Shown piece after piece: positions 42,701-52,721 of a stretch of DNA of 64,000 nt; positions within the stretch are counted from its first letter, which is position 1, and each line of letters begins with the position of its first letter. The notes below the pieces were generated by a model. The model was given only the letters and a program-made list of their open reading frames with translations, was not told the DNA's origin and ran no database searches. The position numbers were made by a program, and so were the translations under genes. The stretch is from Elephas maximus indicus (taxonomy: Eukaryota; Chordata; Mammalia; Proboscidea; Elephantidae), in the NCBI RefSeq assembly GCF_024166365.1, contig NC_064839.1:15176878-15240877 (forward strand). Reading direction: 5' to 3'.

Positions 42701-45700
42701 AGTGGAATCAAAGGGTGGGCAGGCGGAGAGGCACCCCTGTTGACTCCGGGAGCGGACAGGGCAGGTGCCTGTGCTTCCTTAAGCGATGGGAAATGCTCAC
42801 AGTCGAGTCATGGACTGCAGAGCTGGTTCCTGGGATTGGTGAGATTCTGCAAGTGTCCATTTAGCCTTGAGCTCCCCGGCAGGCAGCCAGAGCAAAGGGC
42901 GGTTGTGTTCTGGGGCCCCCTTTTGAAGGGGGGTGGTTCTTCCTCTGTGCAAGTGAATCAGACTGTTACTGGAGATCGGTACCAGGTCCTGTCTAACAGG
43001 AAATAACCCCAAAGGCCACATGAACCAGAGTCAACCCTGTTAGGACCTGGGGGCTCGGCCCTTCCAGGAGGCTTGCCCCCACTTACCAGGGCCTGGGAGG
43101 GGGTAAGGTCCCTCAGGCAGAGCCCTGCTGCTCCACCTGCCAGGCCCACAGGCGGGGCTGGACGAGGACACAGCTGCAGCTGCCAATCTGCATTCACTCC
43201 TTGTCCCTGGTGCTCCCCCCTGCCCCCACCCCTGGCCGACACAGATTTCCAGTCTGGACAGCCACGACACGCCGCTTGGTTTTCTGGTCACATCCCAGGA
43301 GCCCTAAATACATCCAGATAAGGAGGAAGGAGTTCCTGCCCCCCAGCCCCCAGAGGTAAGCTGCACCCCCCGCTTGCCTGCAGGGGGAGAGAGGCCGCCT
43401 CCTTCATCAACCCTGGGGGGCCCAGGGCCTGGGTGGGCGGTTAGGTTTCTAAAGGACCTTTGAGTTTGCTCTATCCAGCAGGCAGAGCCTCTGTTCTCAG
43501 GACCTGGCGGAGCAAAATTTGCCAAAAGCCAGTGAGGTTGGAAGCCAGCGGGGGCTGGGTGGCCTTGGAAGGAGCTAGGTGCCTTTGCGAAGGGAGCATC
43601 CAGGGCCCTGAGCCACCTGCCTCTTAGAGAACCCACCACTCTGCGTAGTCCTTGGGGAATCCACATCTGGCTGGGGTCAGGAAGGGACACACCACTAACC
43701 CTGTGCCCCATGGCTAGAGATTCAGTATTGTTTTGGACATGTGGCCTCAGTCTACAGGTCAGGACCTCTCCCCAAATAGCTCCAAAGAACTGGTGTTTGG
43801 GAACAGCACCTGCATCTCTAAGGCCCTGGGCTGCCTCTTGCTCTGGGCCTGGGCAACCTGCAGCATCTGCCCCAGGTCCGTGCTTGAAGGTGGTGGGAAA
43901 ATCCCATCTCTGTCCACGGCTGCTCTTGCCTCAGTGGAGGTGGGCAGCGCTCTGCAAGAAGCCACAGGGGCTGTCGGCTTGGGTGTGCTGCAGAGTGAAA
44001 GAAGGTGGAGGGTGGAAGCCAAGGACAGGGCTGGGGCCCCCAGCTCCAGGGTGATTACAGAGGAGGTGGAAAAGGGACCGTCACAGCTTTGAGGGATGCT
44101 GCAGGGGTCAGGGCCCAGGCCTAAGCCCCCCCAGTCTCAGACCCTGGTGTGCAGGCCCAGGCTGAATCAGGCCTGCCTGATTGGGTGGGAATAGCCATGT
44201 ACAAGCCCGGACTTGGGGTATCCTGTTCTGGAGGAAGGGGGGAGGGCCAGGGGCCAGGGGATGGGCTGGAACACATGGCTGAATGCCCAGGTGTGTGACT
44301 GACTGCAGAGACGCAGCTTCTGAGGTCTCCACATTCCCCTGCACCCAGTGGTCCCCGCAGGTGCCCAGTGGGGCCAGAGCTCTGGGCAGGTAGAAAGGGA
44401 TATGGGTGCCCACCACCAGCAGGTCTTCCCTGAGTCTCTTCCTGCCTGCCCTTTTCTCGCAGCCCGTGCTGGGTGGTTTTTTATCACATTAAGATGTTTG
44501 GCCTGATGGGGCTTACCCGGCTTCCGCAGAGGAAGGAAGAAAGAGCCATTGTTCCCTGGCGGCTGCTGCGGTGCGCGCTGACCTATTTCTGGGAGGCAGC
44601 CGTGGACCATGGAGGTCGTGTGTGCAACAAGCCACCTGCCTGTGTGTGGGAATGTGCAGTCTGATTTGAGGAGCGGGGAGGGAGGTCATGTCAGGCCAGG
44701 CCTCTGGGCACCACTCCTCATCCCTAGAAACACATTCAGGAGCTGGTAGTATGAGCCCAGGCTGGTGCTACCCTTCTGGGCCTCAGTTTCCCCATCTGCC
44801 AGGTGAGGCCACTGGGCTAGGGGGCAGCAGAGGAAGGTGCAACCCTGACTTTGGCAGAGGCACATCTGCCTGGCCTTGAGGAGACAGTCTGTTCAGGGGC
44901 TGCATAGCCCCCACTGTGGAAGGCCTCTCCTCAGCTCCCTGGGGAGGCCCTATAACATCCCTGACATCCTGCCTTGGCCCCTATAACGTGGACCCTGAGC
45001 CACTCCCATGGTGCCCAGAGGCCAGACACGAAGCGATTCCTCTATTTGCCTCCCTGTGAGGATCTTGCATTCCCAGAAGGAAGCTCTGTGCCCTGGCCTG
45101 CTGAGATGGGATGCCCAAGCCCTAAAGGACAGGAGATCCACTGGGGCTAGTCCTGTGCCTGTTCCAGTGAGCATGGCCACAAGGGGGCATCCTCCTGTCA
45201 CAGGGGCTTGCTGGCCTGGTGGAGAGAGATGCCTGGGGTCCCAGGCAGCTCTGGGGCTCCTGGGCCTGGTTGGGACTTGGTTGTGGACCAGGTCTCCTTT
45301 TATTGCACTGGGCAATGACTTCCAGAACCTCCTGCTTAGAATATGACCATGAGGCCTCTGGGAAAAAGCTCCATGTTCCTATCAGTAGGTCCAAGGCCTC
45401 TGAGGCCCCGGGCAGGGGTGCTTACTAGTTGAGAATTGCCAGATCTGGGTGGAATCCCAGGTCCCCATAGTGGAGCCTTGGACAGCTATTTCACCTTTCT
45501 GAGACTTATCTGTGAACTGCGGTGCATATCAGTGTTGTGATAGAAAGTAAGGCAGGCACGCTCTTGGCCCCAGCTGCACACCTGAAGTCCCCGGAAGTGT
45601 TTACGGATCTCATTATTGTCACCCACCTTGGAGACACCCTAGGACAGCCCATCTGGTCTCTGAAGACCTGGTCTTGTCACCTCCCTGATCTCCATGGGGC

Positions 45701-48700
45701 CCCAACACTCTGGGGCAAGGAACTAGTGCCCTGCCCTGGAGGTCCCTGCCCATTACCGTGCTGAGACCTGGATAAAGCCTAGCCCCCCTGCACAAGAGCA
45801 TCCTCATGGTAAGCGTGTGTCAGGCACCCCTCTGGGAGGACAGATGTGCCCACGGAGGTCTTGGCAGAAGCCCAGGGAAGGGAATGGGGGCATTTCCAGA
45901 ACATGCCTGGAAGCGCTAATTGCCTGGCATGCACCTCTGGCCTAACCGGCTTTCCCTTCAAGAGAGGGGGTGAGCAGAAGCATAGAGCCCTGTCTGCCTG
46001 CTCTGCGCAGTCCTGCCTGGCCCAGCCCAGCGCTGCGGAGCCTGAGCAGTCCCAGCAGAACCTGTCCAGCAAGCCTCAGCCCATTCCCTGTTTCCATGAT
46101 GAGTCTTGTCAAGGTCACTGATGAGCTCCAGGCTTCAGGTTACCAGACCCATCGGCGGCATTGGCACAGTGGATCCTCCCTGCTCACCTGGCCTCCAGCA
46201 CACCACCTCTCCTTGACTTCCTCCTACCACCATGGCTGCGCCTCCTCTGACTCCTTTGCTGGTTCCTCCTGATCCCTCTTGACTTCTAAACATTGGGTGC
46301 CCGGGGCTCAGCCCTGGGGCCTCTTCTTGTTCCTTTACACACTCACGCCCTTGCTCCTCTTGTCCAATCCCCTGGCTGTAAATATGATTTATCTGCTGGC
46401 AACCCCAAATTTATACCCAATGGTGCAGTTCTACTCTGTCCTATAGGGTCGCTATGAGTCGGAATCGACTCGAGGGCACTGGGTTTTTGTGAGTACAGAC
46501 CTCTCCACTAAACTAACCCTGAATATCCAATTAACTACTGAACAAATAGACATCGCAAATGTAAAACCTGCTCCTTTCGAGTCGTCCCCCAATCAATACA
46601 CAGCAAACCATCTTCCCAGCTGCTCAGGCCAGAACCTCGACGCCCCTCTTTCTCCACACCCCATACCCAGTCCATTAGCAAAGCCCTCTGGCTCTGCCTT
46701 CCAAATGTATCTGGATCTAGGTCTCCTCTCGGCACCTCCGCTGCCACCACCCTGCTCCAAGGCAGCATGGTCTTCTGACCAGGTCTGCAGTAGCCTCCTG
46801 GCCAGGCTTCCTGCTTCTGCCTTGCTCCCCGCAGCCTCTTCTCCAGAAGGAGCCTGTTAAGACCTAAGTTCCATCTCATCCTATCCCTGTTCTGCTCAAT
46901 ACCTTTTCAGGGCTTCCATCTCACACAGAGAAAAAGGCAAAGTCCTTACCTGGGCCTGCAAGGCCCCTACATCTGGGATCCCATCTGAATCCCCAACACC
47001 CTATATCCTCTTCCTCGGCTTAATTTTCTCACTTTAGTACTTGTCATTGCCCCATTTACAATGTACTTGGCCTGCTTATCTTGCTTGCTGTTGGACCCCC
47101 ACACTGGAATGCCAGCCCCAGGAGAACAGGGATTGTGTTTTGTTCCCTGTTGTGTCTCTAGCACCCAGGACAGTGCCTGGTACACAGTAAAAACTCCATA
47201 AATCTTGGTTAAATAGATGAATGAATGTGTCCAGTGTCCCAGAGCACACCAAGGGCATCTGCCCTTGGGCTGGTTGCAGCCTCGGATCCTCAGCTTCCTC
47301 ATCTGTAAATTGGGACTATAGTGAGGCATGGAGGAGGAGCTCCTATGGTGGGATTATGTCTCCTCAGGGTCACATTGAAGAGGGGCTGGGGTTCTGGAGA
47401 GGTCCATCTTCTGAGCAGTCCAGCCACCTCCAGTCCCAGAGACCACAGAAAAGAACCTGGCCAAGGCTGCTTGAGCAGAGAGTGGCTGCTGAGGAGATGG
47501 GGCTCATGACCCAGACCCCTGAGTCCCCGAGCATATTTGAGCCTGACCCACAAACACTTGGATGAGCTGGATTCTGGGGTCAAATGTAGAGAGTGGAGGA
47601 AGGGGCAGCCTGGTGAGAAGACCCAGGTATAACCCCCACTCTGCCGGGACCTAGGTAGGTCCCTCCCTGGGTGTGGATTGGGTGAGAGAGCTGGCCGAAA
47701 TCCCTGAGTCAGAAAGAGAGACCCTGTGTGTACAGCCCCCGGAGGCACTTCTCTGTCCACCTGTTTGTCCACAGTGGAGTTGGGAGCGCAGTAAACCCTG
47801 GTCAGGTGAGCTCGGGAAACCTAGCTTAATCCCCAGCCTTCCCCCGCACTGAATCTGGCCTCAATTTTGTCCAGCACCGGGTCAGTATGAAGAAGGGCAT
47901 TGGACTGGGGTTACTCAGACCTGGGTCCAAATCTGGCTCCAAATTCAAGGTCCAACACTTACAGCAGTGTCTCTTAACTTCCAACCCTCAGTCTCCACAT
48001 CTGTAAAATGGGTATAAAAATTCTCATCTTGCAAAGGGGGAACATGTGTTTTCATACCGTAACGGACTAAGAGGTGTATGAACAAATACTGGATGTGACA
48101 ATGTTGTCCTTCTCGGCTCCTGCCTCAGCTTGCCCTGCTCTCTCTGGCCTGTCCCTTCTAGCGCCTCCTTGCAGCGGCCAGCAGGTGCTGTCCTGAACAT
48201 GGTTCAGGTGGAACCTTGCCCTTGCTCATAGCCCTGCCTCAGCTCCCCAGTCCTGAAGCCCCGCTCCTCAGCCTGGGATGGGGTGGGGGGGTAGAGCGTG
48301 AAGGAAGAACAGGATCGCCTGGGGGCTCTGTTGGGACACTTTAGAGATAAGTTCAGTAAGTGGTGACAAACAAGGACAGGTTATAGAGCAGGACTCATGG
48401 TTCTCAAAAATCAGGTGGCGAGGACAATGCAGATCCTGATTTATCTACAACTGCCTCACCCTCATCTCCCTGTCACTTTCTAGTTCAGGTTACTTCTCCC
48501 CTTGCCTGTCTCCTGCCCAGTCCAGCCTCCTGCCCTGTTGTAACCCTCCACGCTTCCCAAACCAGGGTCATGGGACCCCCACTGAGTGCCCTCGGCTAGG
48601 GGTTCTGGTCCTGCATCCAGTGCCCTTGGCCAAGTCACCCCTCATCCCGTGCCTTGGTCTCCCCAGATCAGCCTTCAAGGTCTGGGGGTAACAGGGTGGG

Positions 48701-50580
48701 AGGAGAACCTGGAACAACAAGAATGGACTGAAGGGTGGCAGAGCTGTAAGGGTAGACCAGGGGAAAATTTCTACAGGGTCTGCCCCAGAGAAGGGGTGTG
48801 GTGTTTAAGCTAGGCCTCTTTCCCCCTCCACCAACACGGCCATCTTTCAGGGAGAGAGAGAGGCCTGGCTGCCTCTGCCTGACCTGAGGAGGGTGGGTTG
48901 TGAGGGGCAGGGTAGGAATACAGCTTAAGATGCTGGGCTTAAGAGAGGCAGCCCAGGAAGAGCTGTGTCTCTTCCTGCATCTGCCAGGCCCTGAACTTGG
49001 CCCCAGACATGGCCATCCTCTTGGCACCATTGCCGGTCTATGACAAGCATGTTTCCTCTTCCTGGGAGGAGGGCAGCTCCTAGGGAGAGTGGGAGGCAGG
49101 GAAAAGCTCGAACCAGTCCCCCAGCCAAGTGGGGGAGGCTAGCCCTTCTTCCCAGCAGACAGCCAGGCAGGGACATGCAGGGTCAGCTCCTGGGACATAC
49201 CACTCTAGGGGCAAGTGCGTGAGACAGCAGAGCTACCTGCCTAGGGGCTGAGTCCAGGGGAAATGCTCAATGAAAGTGTGAGGGCAGCCAAGAGTCAGCC
49301 CCAACCCTGGCCTGGGAGCTCCCAGTGTGGGGGCAGAGGAGGAGGAAGTGGAGACTCTGGGCCTGGCCTCCTGAGCCACCACGCTTTCTCCATTTTCAGG
49401 GGTCTGAGAGTGGGTGGCCATTCGGGATGCTCGATGCACAAGCAACTGCCACTGGCTGGGGAAGGGGGAGGCTGGACAGGCAGTAGGCTGAGAACGGTCA
49501 AAGCCCCAGGCATCCATCTCCTGGGACACAGGTGACAGAACAGGTCCCCCCAGGAGGGGACACAGAGGCACCTGATGGGGACCCAGGCCCAGTTCCCAAG
49601 GAGCCAGAGTTTGTGACTTGGGGCAGAAGGAGAAAAACCCAATCACCATTCTCTCCTCCTGAGCCCTCTGCTCACCGAACTGGGGGCTGGACAAACCCAT
49701 CCACTCACAGGTGGAAGCTGGACCAGAGGGCTGGAGGCTGCAAATGTCAGGACCCCCACCCAGGGAGTGCTGGTCTTCAGGCAGGCTTGGGCTGTCCACT
49801 CCATCTCTGGTCTCCCCCAGCCACTGGCTGCTTCCCTTGCATCCTCCTGCCAAACTCTGCAGTGATTACCTGCTCTGAGCTCCTCTCCCCTGTGGGCTGG
49901 CTTTAGAAGAATAAATCACCTGTGCCACAATGCACCTGCACACAGCAGGGGTTCAGCGGGTGTCATGGCCCAGAACTTAGGATCTCAGGGGGCCTGCCTG
50001 CCCAGCCCCACACTAGAAAGGCTCTGGCTCTCAAGGAAGGGCTGTAGTCATTATTTCCATTTCACAGATGAAAAAACTGAGGGTACTTGACTTGCCAAAG
50101 TCCCACAACCAAGTAAAGGCATGGCGAAGATTCCAGCGGTGAACAAGACCTGAATCTTTCTCAGGTTAAAAAAAAAAAAAAATTCGGGGCGCCTGGGGAA
50201 GTGGGAACAGGAAGCTGTGTGGGCGCTCTGTCAGCCTTTGCCTTGACTGTCAGATCGCACGTTGCGGGGAGACACTGCAGGTGGTCCCGTGTCCACCCGC
50301 CGGTGGTCTCACCGTCGCAGACCCGGTAGGAGCGCCCGGAGAGGAGGTGCCCGCGTTCCGAGCCGCTGTACAGCCCCCAGCCTTCGGCCCCGCTGTCCTG
50401 GGCACCCGCCCGCCTCGGGCCCCGCTCACCGATGATGATGGTGCAGGCGCTCACCAGCCCGATCTCCTTCTTGAGCGCCACCCGTTCCGAGGCGCCGAGG
50501 CCGGGGCCTGGGCTGGGGGAGGGCGAGGGCGCGGGGATGGAGTTCCCGCGCCCGCTCGGCTGCTGCGTGTGCCCCGCCAT
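24622..50580 (-). CDS. SLC7A10: SLC7A10, Asc-1 amino-acid transporter (eleven coding exons)
   Basis: Joined reverse-strand exons (50430-50580, 31734-31938, 28392-28543, 27976-28101, 27753-27906, 26757-26880, 26567-26670, 26151-26247, 25768-25917, 24995-25172, 24622-24752) give 1572 nt, or 523 residues plus stop, the human length. The protein starts [12 protein letters not shown] and has the twelve-helix APC/LAT fold: the GSGIF motif in helix 1, FAFSGWN in helix 6, and Cys154 (FPNC) in the loop that pairs by disulfide with the heavy chain SLC3A2 (4F2hc). The family member Asc-1 is a sodium-independent exchanger of D-serine, glycine, alanine, serine and cysteine, important in brain and adipocytes. 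Relative to human as I recall it, changes are conservative. Intron 1 is 18.5 kb and filled by an antisense L1. Intron 4 is only 69 bp. Confidence 0.97.
24995..25172 (-). CDS. SLC7A10: SLC7A10 coding exon 10
   Basis: [19 protein letters not shown] through [13 protein letters not shown], helices 11 and 12. Confidence 0.96.
25370..25408 (+). repeat. G-run in SLC7A10 intron 9
   Basis: Long runs of G broken by single C or T bases. On the gene strand this is a C-run. It could form a G-quadruplex on the + strand. Confidence 0.7.
25520..25665 (+). repeat. MIR SINE
   Basis: 'ctggctctgtcgctagctg', 'tgaccttgagcaa', 'gtggggttgtcatgaggatt'. In SLC7A10 intron 9. Confidence 0.75.
25768..25917 (-). CDS. 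SLC7A10: SLC7A10 coding exon 9
   Basis: [20 protein letters not shown] through ALHRPIK. 150 nt, in phase. Confidence 0.96.
26151..26247 (-). CDS. SLC7A10: SLC7A10 coding exon 8
   Basis: [20 protein letters not shown] to PALLVC. The donor is GTAAGT. Confidence 0.96.
26567..26670 (-). CDS. SLC7A10: SLC7A10 coding exon 7
   Basis: [20 protein letters not shown] through YLFTSSR, helix 8 region. Confidence 0.96.
26757..26880 (-). CDS. SLC7A10: SLC7A10 coding exon 6
   Basis: [14 protein letters not shown] through SSNAVAV, helix 7 and the following loop. In phase at its 3' end. Confidence 0.96.
27753..27906 (-). CDS. SLC7A10: SLC7A10 coding exon 5
   Basis: [15 protein letters not shown] through [18 protein letters not shown]. 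Contains helix 6 with the conserved FAFSGWN. The end VDPRR resembles the LAT2 form. Confidence 0.96.
27976..28101 (-). CDS. SLC7A10: SLC7A10 coding exon 4
   Basis: [18 protein letters not shown] through GMGFVQIFQ. Donor GTAGGG opens a 69-bp intron. Confidence 0.96.
28392..28543 (-). CDS. SLC7A10: SLC7A10 coding exon 3
   Basis: [15 protein letters not shown] through SRILSMACL. Includes Cys154, the residue that forms the disulfide with 4F2hc in this family. Confidence 0.97.
29229..29671 (+). mobile_element. LTR fossil, MLT1-like (ERVL-MaLR)
   Basis: Starts 'tgttatggattg' and ends with the family-typical 'aagccatccactttgtgg' block before 'gaaactaaga'. A solo LTR, old and well diverged, without internal viral genes. 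In SLC7A10 intron 2. Confidence 0.75.
30190..30686 (+). repeat. L2 LINE 3' end
   Basis: Ends in the diagnostic 'cagtaggtgctcagcaaatg' and 'ataaaggaatg' region. The upstream part ('ccaggccttggtgcaaatg') also fits L2. The left limit is vague. In SLC7A10 intron 2. Confidence 0.75.
30689..31325 (-). mobile_element. RTE LINE 3' end, reverse
   Basis: Begins with the reverse of the RTE tail ('gtcgttgagtcagttccgac') and continues as the reverse complement of 60830-61490 of the reference copy in this window. 5'-truncated. In SLC7A10 intron 2. Confidence 0.88.
31734..31938 (-). CDS. SLC7A10: SLC7A10 coding exon 2
   Basis: [13 protein letters not shown], helix 2, and the re-entrant region to [10 protein letters not shown]. 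The acceptor is CTGCAG and the donor is GTGAGTG. It carries the unwound helix 1 substrate-binding motif. Confidence 0.97.
32400..32484 (+). repeat. L2 fragment, left half
   Basis: 'gaccatgtcactctcctgg' and 'aaagtccaaattca' fit the L2 body. It resumes at 41624 after the L1 insertion. Confidence 0.65.
32770..33000 (+). repeat. 91-bp tandem monomers in L1 5' UTR
   Basis: The word gaaggcaa recurs at 32777, 32868 and 32959, exactly 91 bp apart, with surrounding similarity ('cagctgcttcagcaaaagaa', 'cagctacttcagcaaaaga'). About two and a half units. Confidence 0.82.
34077..35232 (+). pseudogene. L1 ORF1 (broken)
   Basis: The first frame, 34077-34652, is a charged coiled coil ([20 protein letters not shown]...). 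The second, 34828-35232, in another frame, holds the ORF1p RNA-binding C-terminal domain ([36 protein letters not shown]). A frameshift separates them. A run of 15 A at 34533-34547 is a likely slippage site. Confidence 0.82.
35573..39411 (+). pseudogene. L1 ORF2 endonuclease/reverse transcriptase (broken)
   Basis: 35573-36436 is an uninterrupted APE-type endonuclease with the catalytic set visible (QETHL, VGDFN, RIDHIL, SDH). Reverse transcriptase follows in pieces ([27 protein letters not shown]). The YADD catalytic site near 37671 is destroyed by a one-base deletion, since the DNA tgcagatgacatg is still there but out of frame. The C-terminal part ends [14 protein letters not shown]...RPLS at 39411. 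At least four frame changes or stops. Confidence 0.88.
40336..40499 (-). mobile_element. AfroSINE, short form, reverse, in L1 3' UTR
   Basis: The 11-bp target duplication aggagtatata lies at 40325-40335 and 40500-40510. It is younger than the L1 it interrupts. Confidence 0.95.
40600..41604 (+). other. Putative 3'-transduced segment of the L1
   Basis: Lies between the L1's own weak end (AATAAA near 40579, then 'ttttaaaaattc') and the terminal A-tail. Contains an L2 piece (40605-40650), a reverse old L1 3' UTR-like piece (about 40655-41010), a T-run (41154-41172) and about 430 bp I cannot assign. AGTAAA at 41591-41596, about ten bases before the A-tail, could be the poly(A) signal used. Confidence 0.7.
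41624..41780 (+). repeat. L2 fragment, right half
   Basis: Continues L2 from 32484 ('ggcacctccttcatgaagtc', 'cactttgctgtgtac'). Confidence 0.6.
42255..42347 (+). repeat. L2 3' end
   Basis: 'gagcacatagtaggtgctca' followed by 'ataaatatctgttgg'. SLC7A10 intron 1. Confidence 0.75.
42353..42548 (-). mobile_element. AfroSINE, long form, reverse
   Basis: 'attgagtcgattccaacac' tail to 'gcatcacccagggact' head, with the central block retained. Diverged. Confidence 0.85.
42549..46099. other. SLC7A10 intron 1, mostly unique
   Basis: GC-moderate DNA with MIR-like remnants (near 44775-44810 'cctcagtttccccatctgcc', and 45440-45540). Open frames of 60-135 codons occur on both strands but show no recognised domain. 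No gene called. Confidence 0.55.
46100..47226 (+). mobile_element. Long L2 LINE fragment
   Basis: About 1 kb of L2 including the end of its ORF ('gcttcaggttaccagaccc', 'tttgctggttcctcctgatc') and 3' UTR ('ccacactggaatgccagccc', 'gacagtgcctggtacacagt'). It is interrupted at 46418-46492 by an AfroSINE piece. An unusually long L2 survivor. Confidence 0.85.
46418..46492 (+). mobile_element. AfroSINE 3' half
   Basis: 'ggtgcagttctactctgtcc', 'gtcgctatgagtcggaatcg', 'cactgggttttt'. The head is missing. It lies within the L2. Confidence 0.88.
47227..50160. other. SLC7A10 intron 1, mostly unique, MIR remnants
   Basis: MIR copies lie near 47900-48080 ('cccaaccctcag...', 'gtaaaatgggtataaa' type) and 50030-50115 ('catttcacagatgaaaaaac'). 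No gene seen. A 206-codon reverse frame (49233-49853) shows no motif. Confidence 0.55.
50430..50580 (-). CDS. SLC7A10: SLC7A10 coding exon 1
   Basis: Begins at ATG 50578-50580 and encodes the cytosolic N-terminus and the start of helix 1 ([15 protein letters not shown]). The donor is GTGAGC. It lies in a CpG island. Confidence 0.96.
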
Positions 50581-50701
50581 GTCGCTGTCCCGCCGCGTCC
50601 CCGCTCCCAGCGCTCCCCAGTCTGTCCGGCCGGCAGCCAGTCCGTTCGGTCGTCTGTCTGTGCGCGCGCTGCCCTCGAGCCCGGACAGCGCCCAAAGGCG
50701 G

Positions 50702-50711
50702 GCGCATGCGC
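50702..50711. promoter_or_regulatory. NRF1-type palindrome GCGCATGCGC
   Basis: Perfect core of the NRF1 consensus, about 125 bp upstream of the SLC7A10 ATG. Confidence 0.6.
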
Positions 50712-51051
50712 TGGCCCGGGGCCCGGGACCCGGGCCCTGGGCCGCCCGGGCCAGGCAGGGGCGGAAGGAGGGCTGGCCGGCAGCCCCTTCCCCCACCTCC
50801 CTTAAAGGGAACCCCCTTTGCTCCCCACCACCCAGTCCTGGCCAGGAAAGGAAGGAGGGGACTGGGGGCAGATTTAGGAAAACTTCTTAATTTAGTTGAG
50901 CGGAGGAAGGGGCCCCATTGCGCAGTTCTATTAATTCGCGGGGCAAGACTGCCCCTGCTCTCAAGGAGGCTGAGGAAGCTGGCAAGAGTAACAACTGTCC
51001 GTGGCCTGAGAATCCGCTGTGTGCCTGCACTTCAAAAAAATAAGTAAATAA

Positions 51052-51213
51052 ATAAGCCAAACCCATTGTCGTCAGGTCAGTTCCAACTCATAGCGACCCT
51101 ATAGGGCAGAGTAGAAGTGCCCCATTGGGTTCCCAAGGAGCAGCTGGTGAAATTGAACTGCCCTTTTTTTGGTTAGCAGCCAAGCTCTTTACCACTGCGC
51201 CACCTGGGCTCCT
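51052..51213 (-). mobile_element. AfroSINE, short form, reverse
   Basis: 'cccattgtcgtcaggtcag' tail, 'ccctatagggcagagtag', and 'cgccacctgggctcc' head. It lies between the two CpG islands. Confidence 0.92.
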
Positions 51214-51699
51214 CCACTTCCATACTCCTTAAATCCTGGCACAGACCCTGGAGAGTGTCGATGTGTAGAATGAATGCTGTGCACTTTCTACAGGTGGAAG
51301 CTGAGGCCCAAAGCTAAGTAACAGAGTTCACAGAGCAAGTGGTTGGGCCTCCTCGGCGTCCAGGCGGTGATGGCCCGGTGAGGTCCGGCTGTGGGAGGGG
51401 TGGGAGCTGTGCCCCGGGGCCTCTACGAGGCGACAGGAGACTCTATGCACCTGGGATCAAATGTATGGGGAAATGGAGTCGGGGTAAAGACCCGGAGCCC
51501 TAACCCTCATCCAGAGGGGAGTCCAGGCCTTTGTGGGAGTCCTGGAGAGCGCTCTGCCCGTCTCCACCCATTGGCTTCTGGCAGGAAGTCCTGATTGCAG
51601 GCGGCTGCTCACAGGTCAGAGGCCGGTTCAGCGAACTAGAACTCTGGTCCTTGACGCAGGCCGCGGGTAGTCCAGCACGGCACCAGCTAGGGGGTTCAA

Positions 51700-52450
51700 G
51701 GAGGCCAGGCCACCTCTACTGCCAAGGGGACACAGAGGGAGGAGCTGTGGCCCCCGGGGTCGCGGGAGGGGCTCTGTAGTGTGGGCCCCAGGGGGGCAGC
51801 CTCCGCCCGTTAGCTGTTCGGATTATGTAGCCCCGGCCGGCAAGACAGACGCAAGGGGGCCGCGACAGGGCCACCGGGGCGGCGGGCGGGGCGAGCCTGG
51901 CATGGTGCAGGCCGGCGGCGGAACAGCCTTTGTCCTTTCCTGGCGGCCGCCGCGCCGCGCCGTCCCCTGCATGTGGATGAGGTCGCGCCGGGCGCCCCGT
52001 CCTTCCCCCGCCCGCGGCCGCGGGGCATGCGGGGGGCCGGGCCGGGGTCCGACGGCCGCGGGGCGGGCCAGGGTGGGAGGGGGCCGGGGTTGGATCCGGG
52101 CTGGGGTGGAGCATCGAGGCTGGAGCGCGGCTGGACCCAGGGGCTTTGCCGGCGAGGAGGGGCCTTCGAGGTTGGGGGTGGCGGGCTGGGAGCAGGAGCC
52201 GGACGACTGTGGGTGGACATGTTGGGGGGACACAGAGGGGGAGGCCACCCGGAGAAGCCTCATGCCCCTGCGCTCCCGTCGGAGTCCGGCATTCTTGGCG
52301 CCCTCCGCCTCCAGCTCCAGAGACGCGCTCCGCGCCGGTTTTCTTAAAGGAGCCTGGCGCAGGATGGGTGTGGGAGGCCGGGCGTACGGGCCCTGGAGAG
52401 TCCTGGTTTTTGCGGGTGGTGGGTTGCCGGGGTCTTGACTTTCCCTATCT
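51700..52450. promoter_or_regulatory. CpG island without recognised gene
   Basis: Dense CpG and GC boxes ('ggggcggg', 'cgccgcgccgcgccg'). Open frames in every direction are the usual by-product of high GC. A SOX-like 'cctttgtcc' lies near 51929. It is about 1.1-1.9 kb upstream of the SLC7A10 start codon. Confidence 0.7.
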
Positions 52451-52546
52451 AGTTGCCCTCGCAACGCTGCGGTCTGCGGGATAAGGGTCCAGCTGGTTGT
52501 CAAGAGACGGGACTGGCGCTGGCCTCACCGGCAAGAAGCCTGTGGG

Positions 52547-52567
52547 TTTTTTTTTTTTTTTTTTTTT
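52547..52567. repeat. Poly-T tract
   Basis: Uninterrupted T-run of about 21 bases. No recognisable element is attached on its right side. Confidence 0.9.
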
Positions 52568-52721
52568 GAGGGGGTGAGTCTCTTGTGAGACCTGAAATGT
52601 GGAGTGTGAGTATGGGGGGAAGGGGCGACTCCAGGGGTGCGCACCCGATAGACTTTATGTCCTCTTGTCCAGTCATTTTAGTGGAATTGCACTGGCGAAC
52701 TCCCGTGGGAAAAAAAAAAAG

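Larger units (their letters stand above)
50280..50815 (-). promoter_or_regulatory. SLC7A10: SLC7A10 CpG-island promoter
   Basis: CpG-dense DNA spans exon 1 and about 230 bp upstream. It contains the NRF1 palindrome at 50702-50711 and a TTTAAG-type AT patch near 50796-50806. No clear TATA box at a standard place. Transcription runs leftward. Confidence 0.75.

Noticed and set aside
51779-52503. Frames of 219-226 codons in the orphan CpG island
   Set aside because: Same GC effect. No start context, splice signal or domain supports a gene.
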